Position numbers and translations under genes: made by a program. A model generated the notes under the pieces. It was not told where the DNA came from and ran no database searches. It was given only the letters and a program-made list of their open reading frames with translations. From Endozoicomonas sp965261315 (GTDB lineage Bacteria > Pseudomonadota > Gammaproteobacteria > Pseudomonadales > Endozoicomonadaceae): 64,000 nt of DNA. Of this stretch, positions 56,088-64,000 are shown one piece after another (the first letter of the stretch is position 1; every line of letters starts with the position of its first letter). The DNA lies in assembly GCA_965261315.1 (NCBI GenBank), contig CBDHDM010000052.1, forward strand, positions 72,867 through 136,866, in the 5' to 3' direction.

Positions 56088-56161
56088 AACCACAGAGAGC
56101 ACAAAGAACACGAAGAAAAGCTTTTTTCTTACTTTGTGATCTTTGTGCTCTTCGTGGTTAA
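56088..56161. repeat. Palindromic ACCACAGAG-type intergenic repeat, second copy
   Basis: AACCACAGAGAGCACAAAGA at the left faces GATCTTTGTGCTCTTCGTGG at the right, forming a long imperfect hairpin with a T-rich loop. It is related to the copy at 41847-41915 and follows galE. Confidence 0.8.
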
Positions 56162-56240
56162 CATTCTTGAGCTCTTATCGTGCCCCACACTCTTATTCGT
56201 CATAATGTAACCACCAAGCTTTTCATGCTTTAATCAGGGC

Positions 56241-57941
56241 ATGAAAAAAATAATACTTCTCCTGTGGATAACACTTCATTTACCAGCCTGGGCAGAAGAC
56301 TGTCCACAGTGGGATAAAAAAGAGGCAACCGAGAACATTAACCGGCTTTCTGATGAAGTAGCCCACCATGATGAACGGTATTTTAATCAAAACGCCCCCA
56401 TCATCAGCGATAGTGAATACGATGCTCTTGCTGCCAGACTAAAACATTGGCAAGCCTGCTTCCCTGTCCTGGAAATAAAAAGTCACACTTATCAAAGCCC
56501 TCAAAACAAACCCTCGGTTAATCATCAGGCTCGAATGGGTAGTTTGAAAAAAGCCCAGTCTGAAGAAGAGGTAACAAGCTTTTTACAGCGAATAGCTGGT
56601 AGTGAAGTACTTGTTCAGCCGAAGATTGATGGGGTTGCGGTTGAACTGGTTTATCAGAATGGTCAACTGACACAAGCTTCCACCCGAGGTAATGGCGAAA
56701 CCGGAGTGGATATTCTAAATCATATCCGGCAAATACCGCTGATCCCAAAAACATTAACCCATCTGGATAATCAAACGATCATCCTCCATGGCGAACTATT
56801 AGCAAGACTGGATAAAATCGCGCCCTCTATTCTTAAACAATACGCCAGTGCCCGGCATCTGGTGTCAGGTCAGCTCAACCGGGCTAAGCCGGAAACGGAA
56901 GCAGTAAAAGCCTTTGATTTTTTCCCATGGCAATGGGTCAACAGCCCTTTTATCAGCGATTTTCTATCAATAAAATCCTTAGCCGACATGGGCTTTCCTC
57001 TTCCCCTGGAGCATACCCACCGAACTGCATCCTACCCCGAAATCAAACAACACCTTGAGCACTACGCAACCTTCAAAAAGCCACTGTTTTTGATGGATGG
57101 AATCGTCATTAAAGCAGACAGCAATACCTTAAGGAACAAGCTGGGCTGGACAGGGAATACACCTGCCTGGGCCATGGCATGGAAGTTTCCACCAGAAACC
57201 ACAACATCAGCAGTGCAAGCCATTGAATTTACCATTGGACGAACCGGCCATATCACACCAGTGGTTCATATTAAGCCCGTAATGATCAAAAACAGAACCA
57301 TCTCAACCATTTCATTGGGCAGTGTTAAGAACCTGGAAAAGAAAGGGCTTGCCGTGGGGGATCAAATCAGTATCAAGCTCAAAGGGAATGCCATTCCTGT
57401 CTTTGGCAAGGTTCTGTTTCGTCCCAAAAACAGAGCAATCCCGGAACTCCCGGAGACAAGCCGCTATACCCCCTTTACCTGCCTGACTATTGCACCGGGC
57501 TGCGAAAAGCAATTTGCCGCTCGCCTGATATGGCTAACCGGTAAACAGGGGCTGAATCTTGCAGCGATCAACAAGCCATTTATTCATCAATGGGTTCAGG
57601 CTGGCATCATCCAAACACCCGTCGAGATTCTAGAGCTGACAACACCTTCACTGCTGGATGCAGGGATGCAGCAGCAGGAAATCCAACAATACCTCGACTC
57701 CATTCAACGGCCGAAAAGCCTGGAGCAGCAGATCCGTGCACTCAGTATTCCGGGCATAGGTAAAATAAGTACCCGCCAACTGGCAGGATGTATAAAGGAT
57801 TTAGGAGGTTTGTTATCCAGGCAGCTGTCAGGTCAGTGCCCAACAATTGGCAGTAAACGAATGGAGGATTTACAGGATTACGTAAACAGGAAAGAAGTCA
57901 GGGAGTTGATTGATTTTTTAGATAAGCTTGGTAACCGTTAA
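56241..57941 (+). CDS. ligB: NAD-dependent DNA ligase LigB
   Basis: The 566-residue protein starts with a hydrophobic signal-like stretch (MKKIILLLWITLHLPAWAED), as in E. coli LigB, then has the adenylation domain with the nucleotidyl Lys in LVQPKIDGVAVELV and RGNGETGVDI, an OB fold (FTIGRTGHITPVVHIKPVMI) and helix-hairpin-helix motifs near the C-terminus (LSIPGIGKISTRQLAG). The BRCT domain and full zinc finger of LigA are absent, which defines LigB. It seals nicks in DNA using NAD. Confidence 0.92.
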   Translation: MKKIILLLWITLHLPAWAEDCPQWDKKEATENINRLSDEVAHHDERYFNQNAPIISDSEYDALAARLKHWQACFPVLEIKSHTYQSPQNKPSVNHQARMGSLKKAQSEEEVTSFLQRIAGSEVLVQPKIDGVAVELVYQNGQLTQASTRGNGETGVDILNHIRQIPLIPKTLTHLDNQTIILHGELLARLDKIAPSILKQYASARHLVSGQLNRAKPETEAVKAFDFFPWQWVNSPFISDFLSIKSLADMGFPLPLEHTHRTASYPEIKQHLEHYATFKKPLFLMDGIVIKADSNTLRNKLGWTGNTPAWAMAWKFPPETTTSAVQAIEFTIGRTGHITPVVHIKPVMIKNRTISTISLGSVKNLEKKGLAVGDQISIKLKGNAIPVFGKVLFRPKNRAIPELPETSRYTPFTCLTIAPGCEKQFAARLIWLTGKQGLNLAAINKPFIHQWVQAGIIQTPVEILELTTPSLLDAGMQQQEIQQYLDSIQRPKSLEQQIRALSIPGIGKISTRQLAGCIKDLGGLLSRQLSGQCPTIGSKRMEDLQDYVNRKEVRELIDFLDKLGNR

Positions 57942-57944
57942 AAG

Positions 57945-57979
57945 CCTCGTTCCCACGGTCTTCCGTGGGAACGCATACC
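57945..57979. repeat. REP palindrome (GTTCCCACG type), copy A
   Basis: CGTTCCCACGG and CCGTGGGAACG form a short hairpin, followed by CATACC. It sits 3 bases after the ligB stop and is inverted relative to the next copy. Confidence 0.8.
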
Positions 57980-58070
57980 GGAGTTGGCCAAATAAGACCG
58001 TTTTTTTCACTGTGCTGAGGGGGTAATGCTTTCAGGTTCATAGTGAGGAAGCGGAAACTTCATGTTAGAG

Positions 58071-58123
58071 GTATGCATTCCCACGCTGGAGCGTGGGAAC
58101 GAGGTAAAGAGCGTGGGAACGAG
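58071..58123. repeat. REP palindrome (GTTCCCACG type), copy B with extra half
   Basis: GCATTCCCACGC and GCGTGGGAACGAG form a hairpin at 58071-58103, and a second GCGTGGGAACGAG half is repeated at 58111-58123. It ends directly at the pilin stop. Copies A and B face each other, as in bacterial interspersed mosaic elements. Confidence 0.8.
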
Positions 58124-58627
58124 TTAGTAAGCACCACTGGTTTTTTTATCATTCCACAACGAGTTTCCGGTTACGGCACTGGTAGCACATAAATCGTTGG
58201 CGGTGCTATCTCCCAGATTGCTACAAGAAAATGTCCAGTTATTCCCCGTCGCATCAGACCTGAAAATCAATGCTTGCGATTTCGTAACGTCTAAGTCAGT
58301 ACCAAAGGAACTCCCCGGAAAAACGTACAGCTCTGCATAAGCATTGTCAGCATATGTACCTTCTCTTACTTTTGTCCCGGTTACTGCAGGTACACCACCG
58401 TTACCAGGTGTACAGTTTTGAATCGTGTTAGTCTGAGCACAAATAGCGATAGCAGTCTGAAAAGCTTTCACTTCACTCAGCGCTGCAGCAGCAGTAGCAT
58501 TTCGTGTATAAGACTGATACTGCGGAATCGCCACAGAAGCCAGAATACCTATAATTGCCACAACGATCATCAATTCAATCAGGGTAAAACCTGATGCTTT
58601 ACGGATATCCGACATCCTTGTCTTCAT
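58124..58627 (-). CDS. pilA: Type IV major pilin-like protein
   Basis: The protein (167 residues from the ATG at 58627, MKTRMSDIRKASG) has a short positively charged leader ending in Gly before FTLIELMIVVAIIGILA, the prepilin peptidase site with Glu at position 5 of the mature protein. The C-terminal domain is beta-rich with four Cys that could form disulphide bonds (IAICAQTNTIQNC; FSCSNLG...LCATS). It is assembled into pili for adhesion and movement. No other pilus genes adjoin. GAGG precedes the start. Confidence 0.9.
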   Translation of the reverse strand: MKTRMSDIRKASGFTLIELMIVVAIIGILASVAIPQYQSYTRNATAAAALSEVKAFQTAIAICAQTNTIQNCTPGNGGVPAVTGTKVREGTYADNAYAELYVFPGSSFGTDLDVTKSQALIFRSDATGNNWTFSCSNLGDSTANDLCATSAVTGNSLWNDKKTSGAY

Positions 58628-59026
58628 AATATTATCCTCGACCAATGAGTTTCTTTGACAGCACGCTGAAGTCCATGGCTCAATCTGTCGGCACCGACCT
58701 ACAGCCCTTTAAATAACAGAGTAGTTAATATTAGGAGGAATGGTTTTCTGGTCTCTGCCAAAGCACACAAACAAGAATTAAAGGTAAGTAACAGAATATC
58801 CGAAAAATATAACGAAAATAGCCATCCAATTTATTGTTTTAATTAAATAAACCAAAATATCAATCAACTCTCGGCTCACCCTTATTCTCGCAGCCCATCG
58901 TGAAATACGTCCAACCACCCCTTTTTTGACATATCAGCTATTATTTTTTGCCATTCGTCCGATAGCCAAAGTAATGACACTTTTCTTATTTAAGACGTTA
59001 TTAAAGAGCGACTAAAGAAGACTGAT
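58628..59026. promoter_or_regulatory. Divergent region upstream of the pilin gene
   Basis: About 400 bases without a gene. They separate the pilin gene (minus) from the next gene (plus), so both promoters lie here. I looked for the sigma-54 pattern common for pilA (TGGCAC then TTGC) and did not find a good match. Confidence 0.4.
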
Positions 59027-59491
59027 ATGGCTATTCAAAATAAGACCTTAGTAAATAACAGGCTAGGTTCATGGTTATCCCGTATTGGAATATTATCCAT
59101 CATTACGCTGTCAGCCCTGATTACTGGATTTATCAGCCTTCAGTTCTTCTATCAGCAGAAAGTCGACAGCTATTTTTCCGATCTGGGTATTAACACCGCC
59201 TTAGCCGATGAAGCAGCCCTGATCATCAGAACAAAAGATCACTGGATTACCACAGCAGGTGAACACCGGGAAACCTACAAGCCTCTGCTAGCCAAAGAGC
59301 TGGGAGACTACCAAAACCACCGCTACCTGGGCTGGTTCTCCAGCTACCAAGACTGGTTGAGCAGCCAGGATGGGCTGCCGTTTACGCTATTATATGAAGT
59401 ACAGTATGAGCACGGCATCAGTCAGGAGGCTTTTTTCTTTAAGGGAATAATACCTGCGAGACTGATGGCCAGAGAAGTCAATATCAACTAA
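59027..59491 (+). CDS. Hypothetical single-pass membrane protein
   Basis: The 154-residue protein has one membrane helix at about 20-42 (IGILSIITLSALITGFISLQ) after a short basic N-terminus, then a soluble periplasmic part (ADEAALIIRTKDHWITTAGE; NHRYLGWFSSYQDWL). No family is recognised. It stands between the pilin gene and the REP transposase with a REP palindrome just after it. Confidence 0.6.
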   Translation: MAIQNKTLVNNRLGSWLSRIGILSIITLSALITGFISLQFFYQQKVDSYFSDLGINTALADEAALIIRTKDHWITTAGEHRETYKPLLAKELGDYQNHRYLGWFSSYQDWLSSQDGLPFTLLYEVQYEHGISQEAFFFKGIIPARLMAREVNIN

Positions 59492-59516
59492 CTGTTCTTT
59501 GCGCCCTTGCATGACC

Positions 59517-59551
59517 TCCTCGTTCCCACGCTCTGCGTGGGAATGCATACC
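59517..59551. repeat. REP palindrome (GTTCCCACG type), copy C
   Basis: CGTTCCCACGC and GCGTGGGAATGC form a hairpin followed by ATACC. It lies directly at the 3' end of the REP-associated transposase gene, where such palindromes are usually found. Confidence 0.85.
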
Positions 59552-59552
59552 C

Positions 59553-60086
59553 TCACCAATCGGTAGTTACATCCAATAAACTGTCCTTTTTCCCGGCATA
59601 ATTCCGGGCACTGGAATAACGCCAATGCTCCGGCAAATCAACATAACCACGCTTAATGGGATTCTGGTGAATATAATCAATCTTCTGAGTCATCATAGAT
59701 TCATCAATAATCAACTCCGGATGAGAGCCTTCCTGCCAGAACTGAAGCCCCCTATCTGCTTTGTGTTTTTTCTTATAAAAGGTCAATTGGTCAAGAATTG
59801 TCCTGACCTTTCGCTGCTTCAGATAATCGATCAGCAGCCTTGCCGAGCAAGACTTGAAGCGGGCAATATCTTTATCCAGTTGAGGGCTTTGCGCTAATAA
59901 ATGAAGATGGTTTTCCAGTATCACATAGGCATAGAGCCGAACATCTTCTTTCATCAGCCAACGCAGAGAGTCCAACAAAATGGCTACGGTATTCTGACGG
60001 GTAAATACCGGTATCCAATGGAGCACCGTAAGGGTAAGAAAATGAGGTCTCTCTGGCTGAGTGAATGTATAGCGGCTGCGCCCCAT
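59553..60086 (-). CDS. REP-associated tyrosine transposase (RAYT)
   Basis: The 177-residue protein belongs to the Y1/HUH (TnpA_REP) family: MGRSRYTFTQPERPHFLTLT, the metal-binding H-x-H in ENHLHLLAQSPQ, and the catalytic-Tyr region KIDYIHQNPIKRGYV with LPEHWRYSSARNYAG. RAYTs bind and nick REP hairpins and are thought to spread them. REP copies A, B and C nearby share the GTTCCCACG core, supporting a functional pairing. Length is normal for the family and no lesion is seen. Confidence 0.85.
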   Translation of the reverse strand: MGRSRYTFTQPERPHFLTLTVLHWIPVFTRQNTVAILLDSLRWLMKEDVRLYAYVILENHLHLLAQSPQLDKDIARFKSCSARLLIDYLKQRKVRTILDQLTFYKKKHKADRGLQFWQEGSHPELIIDESMMTQKIDYIHQNPIKRGYVDLPEHWRYSSARNYAGKKDSLLDVTTDW

Positions 60087-60412
60087 TGATTGACCTTACG
60101 TTTATTACAAATAATGGTCATAGGACTGAAAAATGTGAGATGAATTCCTGTCGATGAAGGAATAGTACCCAAGTATACCTACTACTGCATCCATTCGCAT
60201 TTGAAACATTAAAGATGCTTGCCTCGATGATTTTCTTGACCAGGTATTCAGGTGTTTGCTGAATAAGAGTTATTTGGATCTTGATACTCCTAAAATCGGT
60301 GTTTGCCAGTTAAAGCACTTTTTCTGGATACAAGCCACCAAAGCCGCTATGCAGCTGATAAAATCTGATCCATCAGATCAATTATTATTTAATGCAGCCT
60401 TATCTGCCCCGT
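60087..60412. other. Intergenic stretch with a short open frame
   Basis: A 62-codon frame (60256-60444) reads LNKSYLDLDTPKIGVCQLKH and resembles the tail of a coding region cut by the IS630 element, but I cannot name it. The rest of the stretch shows no gene. Confidence 0.3.
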
Positions 60413-61563
60413 TTATTCCCTCTGATCAAGCTCTGGTAATGTAGGGTAAAGCCTTTTCAGTTTTATCCGGGCATTTTCAGTGGTAAATTGCCAGTCAATG
60501 GTCGTTTTATACTGATTCCTCTTTTCTTCCCACGCTTTCACCTCTTTCCGTAGCGTTTCCTGATCAGGAATTCGGCGGTCAAAACACTGTCGACTCAATA
60601 TGCTCAGCTCTATCTCAGCCATATCCAGCCAGCTTCCATGCTTTGGGGTGTAATGGAATTCCAGTTTATCCAGCATTCTGCGGGTCTCTTCAGGCGAGAA
60701 CGCTTTATATAGTGATGCCGGACAATGGGTATTCAGGTTATCTCCAACCAGAACCACTTTTTCAGCACCTTTGTGACGAACATCTACGAGAAACTTTATT
60801 TGCTGAGCCCAGTCGACAGCTGTCCTGTGATCAGTTACCTCGACGTGCCGCCAGCCAGACAAGGGCTCAAACATCATAAAGAGGTTACTAACACCATTGC
60901 GTTCATACTCTGTGTCGTATCGCTCAGGCTTTCCGGGTTCCATGGGAATTGGGTTGCGAACTTCCAGGATTTGCTGCTTACTGGATTCATCAAGACAAAC
61001 CAAAGGCCGTTTAGGATCAAATGGTCGCTTATAAACTTCAAGAATATCTTCCATGGCACTTACAAATCCGGCACATTCTTCTGCAGGTACGCACCATTCC
61101 TTTTTGCGCCAGGGTTTAAGTTCGTTTTTTTTAACTCATTATGAATGGTGCTTCTGGAAATTGAATCAACATACTCCAGCTCTACCATACGATCCCGGAT
61201 AAGATTCAACGTCCAGCGATTGCGACCTTCAGGTGGTGGTGAACAGACAATAGCGACCAGGTGGGCTTGTCCTTCTCCATCCAGTTTTGGTTTTGACCCA
61301 TGGTGGCTGCGCTTGCCATGCACCGCTACTTCGAGGCCTTCTTCAACCAATCTCTGGCGCAGCCGGGTTATAGTAACTGGTCTGACATGAAAGGCTTTTG
61401 ACGTTTGATCATGCGTCAATGGATTATTATTTTCATCAATTGCCAGCAATATCTGAGCATTACGCTTCTTGTGTTGAGCAACTCTGGGCTTCTCTTGTTT
61501 TATGAGAGCTTGCAGCTTTGCTCTCTCGTCATCGGTCAGACGTACGTGATATTTGATTGCCAT
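60413..61563 (-). CDS. IS630-family transposase in two frames with a likely -1 frameshift
   Basis: The first frame (61563-61060, 167 residues) has helix-turn-helix segments (LTHDQTSKAFHVRPVTITRL) and RWTLNLIRDRMVELEYV. The second (to 60413) has the DDE catalytic core: VCLDESSKQQILE, VLVGDNLNTHCPASLY and LEFHYTPKHGSWLDMAEIEL. They join at eight A on the minus strand (complement of 61125-61132): a -1 slip on A AAA AAA gives KKNELKPWRKKEWCVPAEEC, the usual family sequence, without gap. Many IS630 elements use such a site. The element ends are not clearly seen. Confidence 0.8.
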
Positions 61564-61599
61564 AATACCTCTTCCTATTAAATGGATTGGGAGGTATCA

Positions 61600-62354
61600 G
61601 GATAGTCTGGATGGAAAGCTTACAGATGCGGAAAAATGCAGTAGTAGAACACTAATATATGAAGTCAGCGGAGTTCCCTCTGGAGCTACAGTGAGCACCA
61701 TCTCTTCCGATGCTGGAGCGACCGCAACTCAGGACAGTACCAAATCCAAATATCTGGATAATTAATGGCACATCGACTTTATCAGGCTTTGTCTATACAC
61801 CAGATGAGAACAATACCGCCAACCAATTGCACATTGATGTGTTTTCAACAAGCTCCAGCTCCAATGGTGCCAAGAATCTACTTATGAGCAAAGATATCGG
61901 TGTACAAATCAACCCTGAGGGAAGTATTACTATCACTGACAGTACAAATGGCCACTCATTTTTGGGGGATGAAGCAAACAACCTCCTGTTCAACACTTCA
62001 AACAATGACAATCTCACAGGTGGGAATGGTGCTGACAGCTTTGTATTCACTCAAGATAACAATGGTAGTTCAGCAATCCCTGCAGAAGATACGATTACCG
62101 ATTTTAATGCATCTAAAGGTGACAGCTTAAACTTGAAAGATATTCTAATTGATGAAGAAAATAATAACTCAACTCAATAAATCTCCTTTGATCAGACCGA
62201 CCCAGCCAATCCGATTATGGAAGTACGTGAAACCACAGGAGGTGATGTCACGCAGAAAATCACCCTTCAAGGTGTAGACCTATCACTTCTGGGGAGTACC
62301 GATGCTGATATCATCAGCAGCATGTTGAACAATGGAAATCTGAGTACAGACTAA
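61600..62354 (+). pseudogene. RTX-type secreted adhesin, C-terminal fragment, decayed
   Basis: Pieces in different frames read as the end of a large type I secreted protein: an Ig/cadherin-like segment (IYEVSGVPSGATVSTISSDA), IWIINGTSTLSGFVYTPDEN, then NLTGGNGADSFVFTQDN and AEDTITDFNASKGDSLNLKD, the type I secretion C-terminal target domain. A frameshift lies near 61740 and a TAA at 62178-62180 breaks the domain before its final ISFDQTDPANPIMEV part. The left side is cut by the IS630 element. Confidence 0.7.
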
Positions 62355-62367
62355 GAAATCATACCTT

Positions 62368-63405
62368 TTGCCAAAAACTGTGGATGGTACGGGTACTCGC
62401 ACCACCACTGAACCGGATAATTACTCAGACAACCTCAACGAGAGAACCATCCGTCGCTTCTTCAAACTGGATGCCAGTAACTCCAAATATGGTAAACAGC
62501 TATTGTTTGAAGAAGGTGGCAGCTCCCACGGTTTTGCCATCTATCTGGATAGCGGCAAAATTTATATCGGTGGCTGGAAAAACAGCAACACCGCCTATGT
62601 ATCCAAAGACATTACTTATCTGGACAGTGATAACTGGCATCATATTGCGTTGGTTATGAACGATAATGCCAATACGCTCAGAGGCTTTCTAGATGGCGAC
62701 ATCTTCGGTAATGCGGCAGGCATTCAGGTTCCTGCCCATACCGGCACCGTTGCTTTTGGAGGACCCAGTGCAGGTAGTGAACAAATGGACTTTCACAACC
62801 TGGATGACGGTGTTGGCACCCAGTTCCACGGCCAGATTGATGAAGGCAGGGTTTATAACCGGGCACTGGACCAAGCGGAAGTTCAGGTGATGGGTCAGCT
62901 GGATCAAACCGACACCTTCACCTATGAAGTTTCTGATGGCACCCATACCAGCACCTCAACACTTGAGCTAAATACACTCCATACACTGGACAGCACTTCA
63001 GATATAACAGGTACAAGTGCTGCAGAAACACTAACAGGCACCTTGTTTTCAGAAAGGCTTCGGGGTCAGGATGGCGATGACATACTCAATGGCAGCGGTG
63101 GTGATGACCGACTGGTGGGTGGCTCAGGTGATGATATCCTGACCGGCTGCAGTGGCGAAGATGTCTTCAAGTTTAACCTTGGCGATATTGGTACTGCCGC
63201 CATACCGGCTCAAGATACCATTACTGACTTCAATATGTCCGAAGGCGATAGCCTGGATCTGAGCAGCATTCTGGTTGATGAAGAGAATAACGACCTGACC
63301 CCAGCAATTCCCGATGAATTCCGGAGCCCTACTACCACGCAACACGCAGAGGAAGCAATAAAAACTCACCCGCACAATTTATCGACTAAAATTGATCTTT
63401 ACTAA
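62368..63405 (+). pseudogene. LamG/RTX adhesin fragment
   Basis: The 345-residue frame has a LamG-type domain (about residues 25-175: FAIYLDSGKIYIGGWKNSNT, SDNWHHIALVMNDNANTLRG, FHGQIDEGRVYNRALDQAEV). Calcium-binding RTX nonapeptides follow (GQDGDDILNGSGGDDRLVGG), then the same type I secretion target domain as the fragment before it (AQDTITDFNMSEGDSLDLSS). It has no proper start and no large N-terminal part, and after NNDLTPAIP the sequence becomes unrelated, cut near 63305 by the next transposase region. It is a broken end of a large surface or secreted adhesin. Confidence 0.7.
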
Positions 63406-63426
63406 ATCATCGTCGTCGGATCAATT

Positions 63427-64000
63427 ATGGGTACTGCCATACAGAAAAAAGTCAGGCAATTCAGTGCTACTTATCTCATAAAAACAGTTTCTGAATGCTT
63501 TGAAAAAATAACTGATCACCGTCCCAATCAGTGCATCATTCCATTTGCCAATTTTCCTAAATCTGCTTTTGCCATGATGCATCAAAAGTGTGATTCGCTG
63601 TTAGCATTCGATGAGGAAAGGCTCGACGAAGTATGCTGCCATAATCTCGAAAAACTTTACCATATTAAGGATGGTAGTGTTCCTTCTGACACAAGAATGA
63701 GAGAAGTTATTGACCCTGTAGATCCCGCCGAACTTAAGAAACCCTTCAAAGAACTATTCAACATTGTTCAGCGTAATGGAGCCCTGAAAGGATTCGAATT
63801 CAAATGCGGAAAGCTAAAAGACCATTACCTCCTTCCTATTGATGGCACTGGTCTTTTTTATTCAGGAACCTGTCGTTGTGATGACTGTTGCATCATGAAT
63901 GAAGGCAAAAAGAATGAAGCCTATTATCACAATATTATGGGTGGGTGTATTGTCCATCAAAATCAGAAAACCGTGATTCCTTTAGCACCGGAAGCCATTT
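63427..64000 (+). CDS. Transposase, N-terminal part (continues beyond the window)
   Basis: An open frame from the ATG at 63427 runs to the window end without a stop. It starts MGTAIQKKVRQFSATYLIKT and contains SDTRMREVIDPVDPAELKKP, HYLLPIDGTGLFYSGTCRCD and YYHNIMGGCIVHQNQKTVIP. The D-x-T pattern inside a beta strand, the CxCxxCC cluster and the H-Q-N-Q-K-T-V-I-P-L segment match DDE transposases of an IS4-like group. It has inserted in or next to the RTX fragment. Confidence 0.65.
   Translation, partial: MGTAIQKKVRQFSATYLIKTVSECFEKITDHRPNQCIIPFANFPKSAFAMMHQKCDSLLAFDEERLDEVCCHNLEKLYHIKDGSVPSDTRMREVIDPVDPAELKKPFKELFNIVQRNGALKGFEFKCGKLKDHYLLPIDGTGLFYSGTCRCDDCCIMNEGKKNEAYYHNIMGGCIVHQNQKTVIPLAPEAI

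Noticed and set aside
58640..58780. Sigma-54 promoter for the pilin gene
   Set aside because: A TGGCA is present on the minus strand, but no TTGC at the correct distance.
60256..60444. 62-residue gene before the IS630 element
   Set aside because: Too short, no domain and no clear ribosome binding site; mentioned only as a possible cut gene tail.

Overview
The window reads as a chromosome segment of a marine gammaproteobacterium. The host genes point there: fxsA-groES-groEL, hugZ, ackA-pta, ligB, yajQ, an AmpG-type permease, hemJ, nadC and panE. Many insertion sequences, group II intron pieces and two RING-type (eukaryote-like) zinc finger genes suggest a host-associated lineage such as Endozoicomonas. 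That genus assignment is inference; no rRNA gene is present to test it.

Region 1 (1-8.1 kb) is a graveyard of mobile DNA. A decayed phage tail tape-measure gene is broken by an IS1634-type transposase fragment. Next comes an IS1182-like element split by a complete 1,490-bp IS4-like element with inverted repeats and a 9-bp target duplication. Two group II intron pieces in tandem follow. Region 2 (8.1-16 kb) holds a 1,985-residue protein of unknown function and a 227-residue companion, both on the minus strand in AT-rich DNA.

Region 3 (16-24.4 kb) is a prophage remnant read on the minus strand: DnaT-like and lambda P-like replication genes, an HTH protein, a VRR-NUC nuclease, a zinc-finger protein, a possible late regulator, an overlapping three-gene cargo operon (STAS/histidine-kinase-type ATPase, DUF4325 protein, membrane protein), a degenerate tRNA-like sequence, endolysin, holin, HNH nuclease and a terminase small subunit cut by an ISL3 element. 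Region 4 (24.4-30.7 kb) has a RING-H2 protein with eleven and a half 38-residue repeats, a broken plasmid mobilisation module (putative oriT, mobC, relaxase), a deleted second copy of the IS4-like element, and a 576-residue unknown protein.

Region 5 (30.7-60 kb) is mostly ordinary chromosome: an SDR reductase, hugZ, fxsA, heat-shock promoter plus groESL, lrgAB (lrgA frameshifted), a ClC transporter, hemJ, ackA-pta, a DUF481 outer membrane protein, an alkyltransferase-like protein, an AmpG-like permease, yajQ, dodecin, panE, nadC, galE, ligB and a type IV pilin. Set among these are a group II intron relic behind groEL, a decayed lineage-specific gene, a second RING-type gene, and a REP-associated transposase with three REP palindromes. 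Region 6 (60.4-64 kb) has an IS630 element with a likely frameshift signal, two decayed RTX/type I secretion adhesin fragments, and the start of another transposase that runs off the window.
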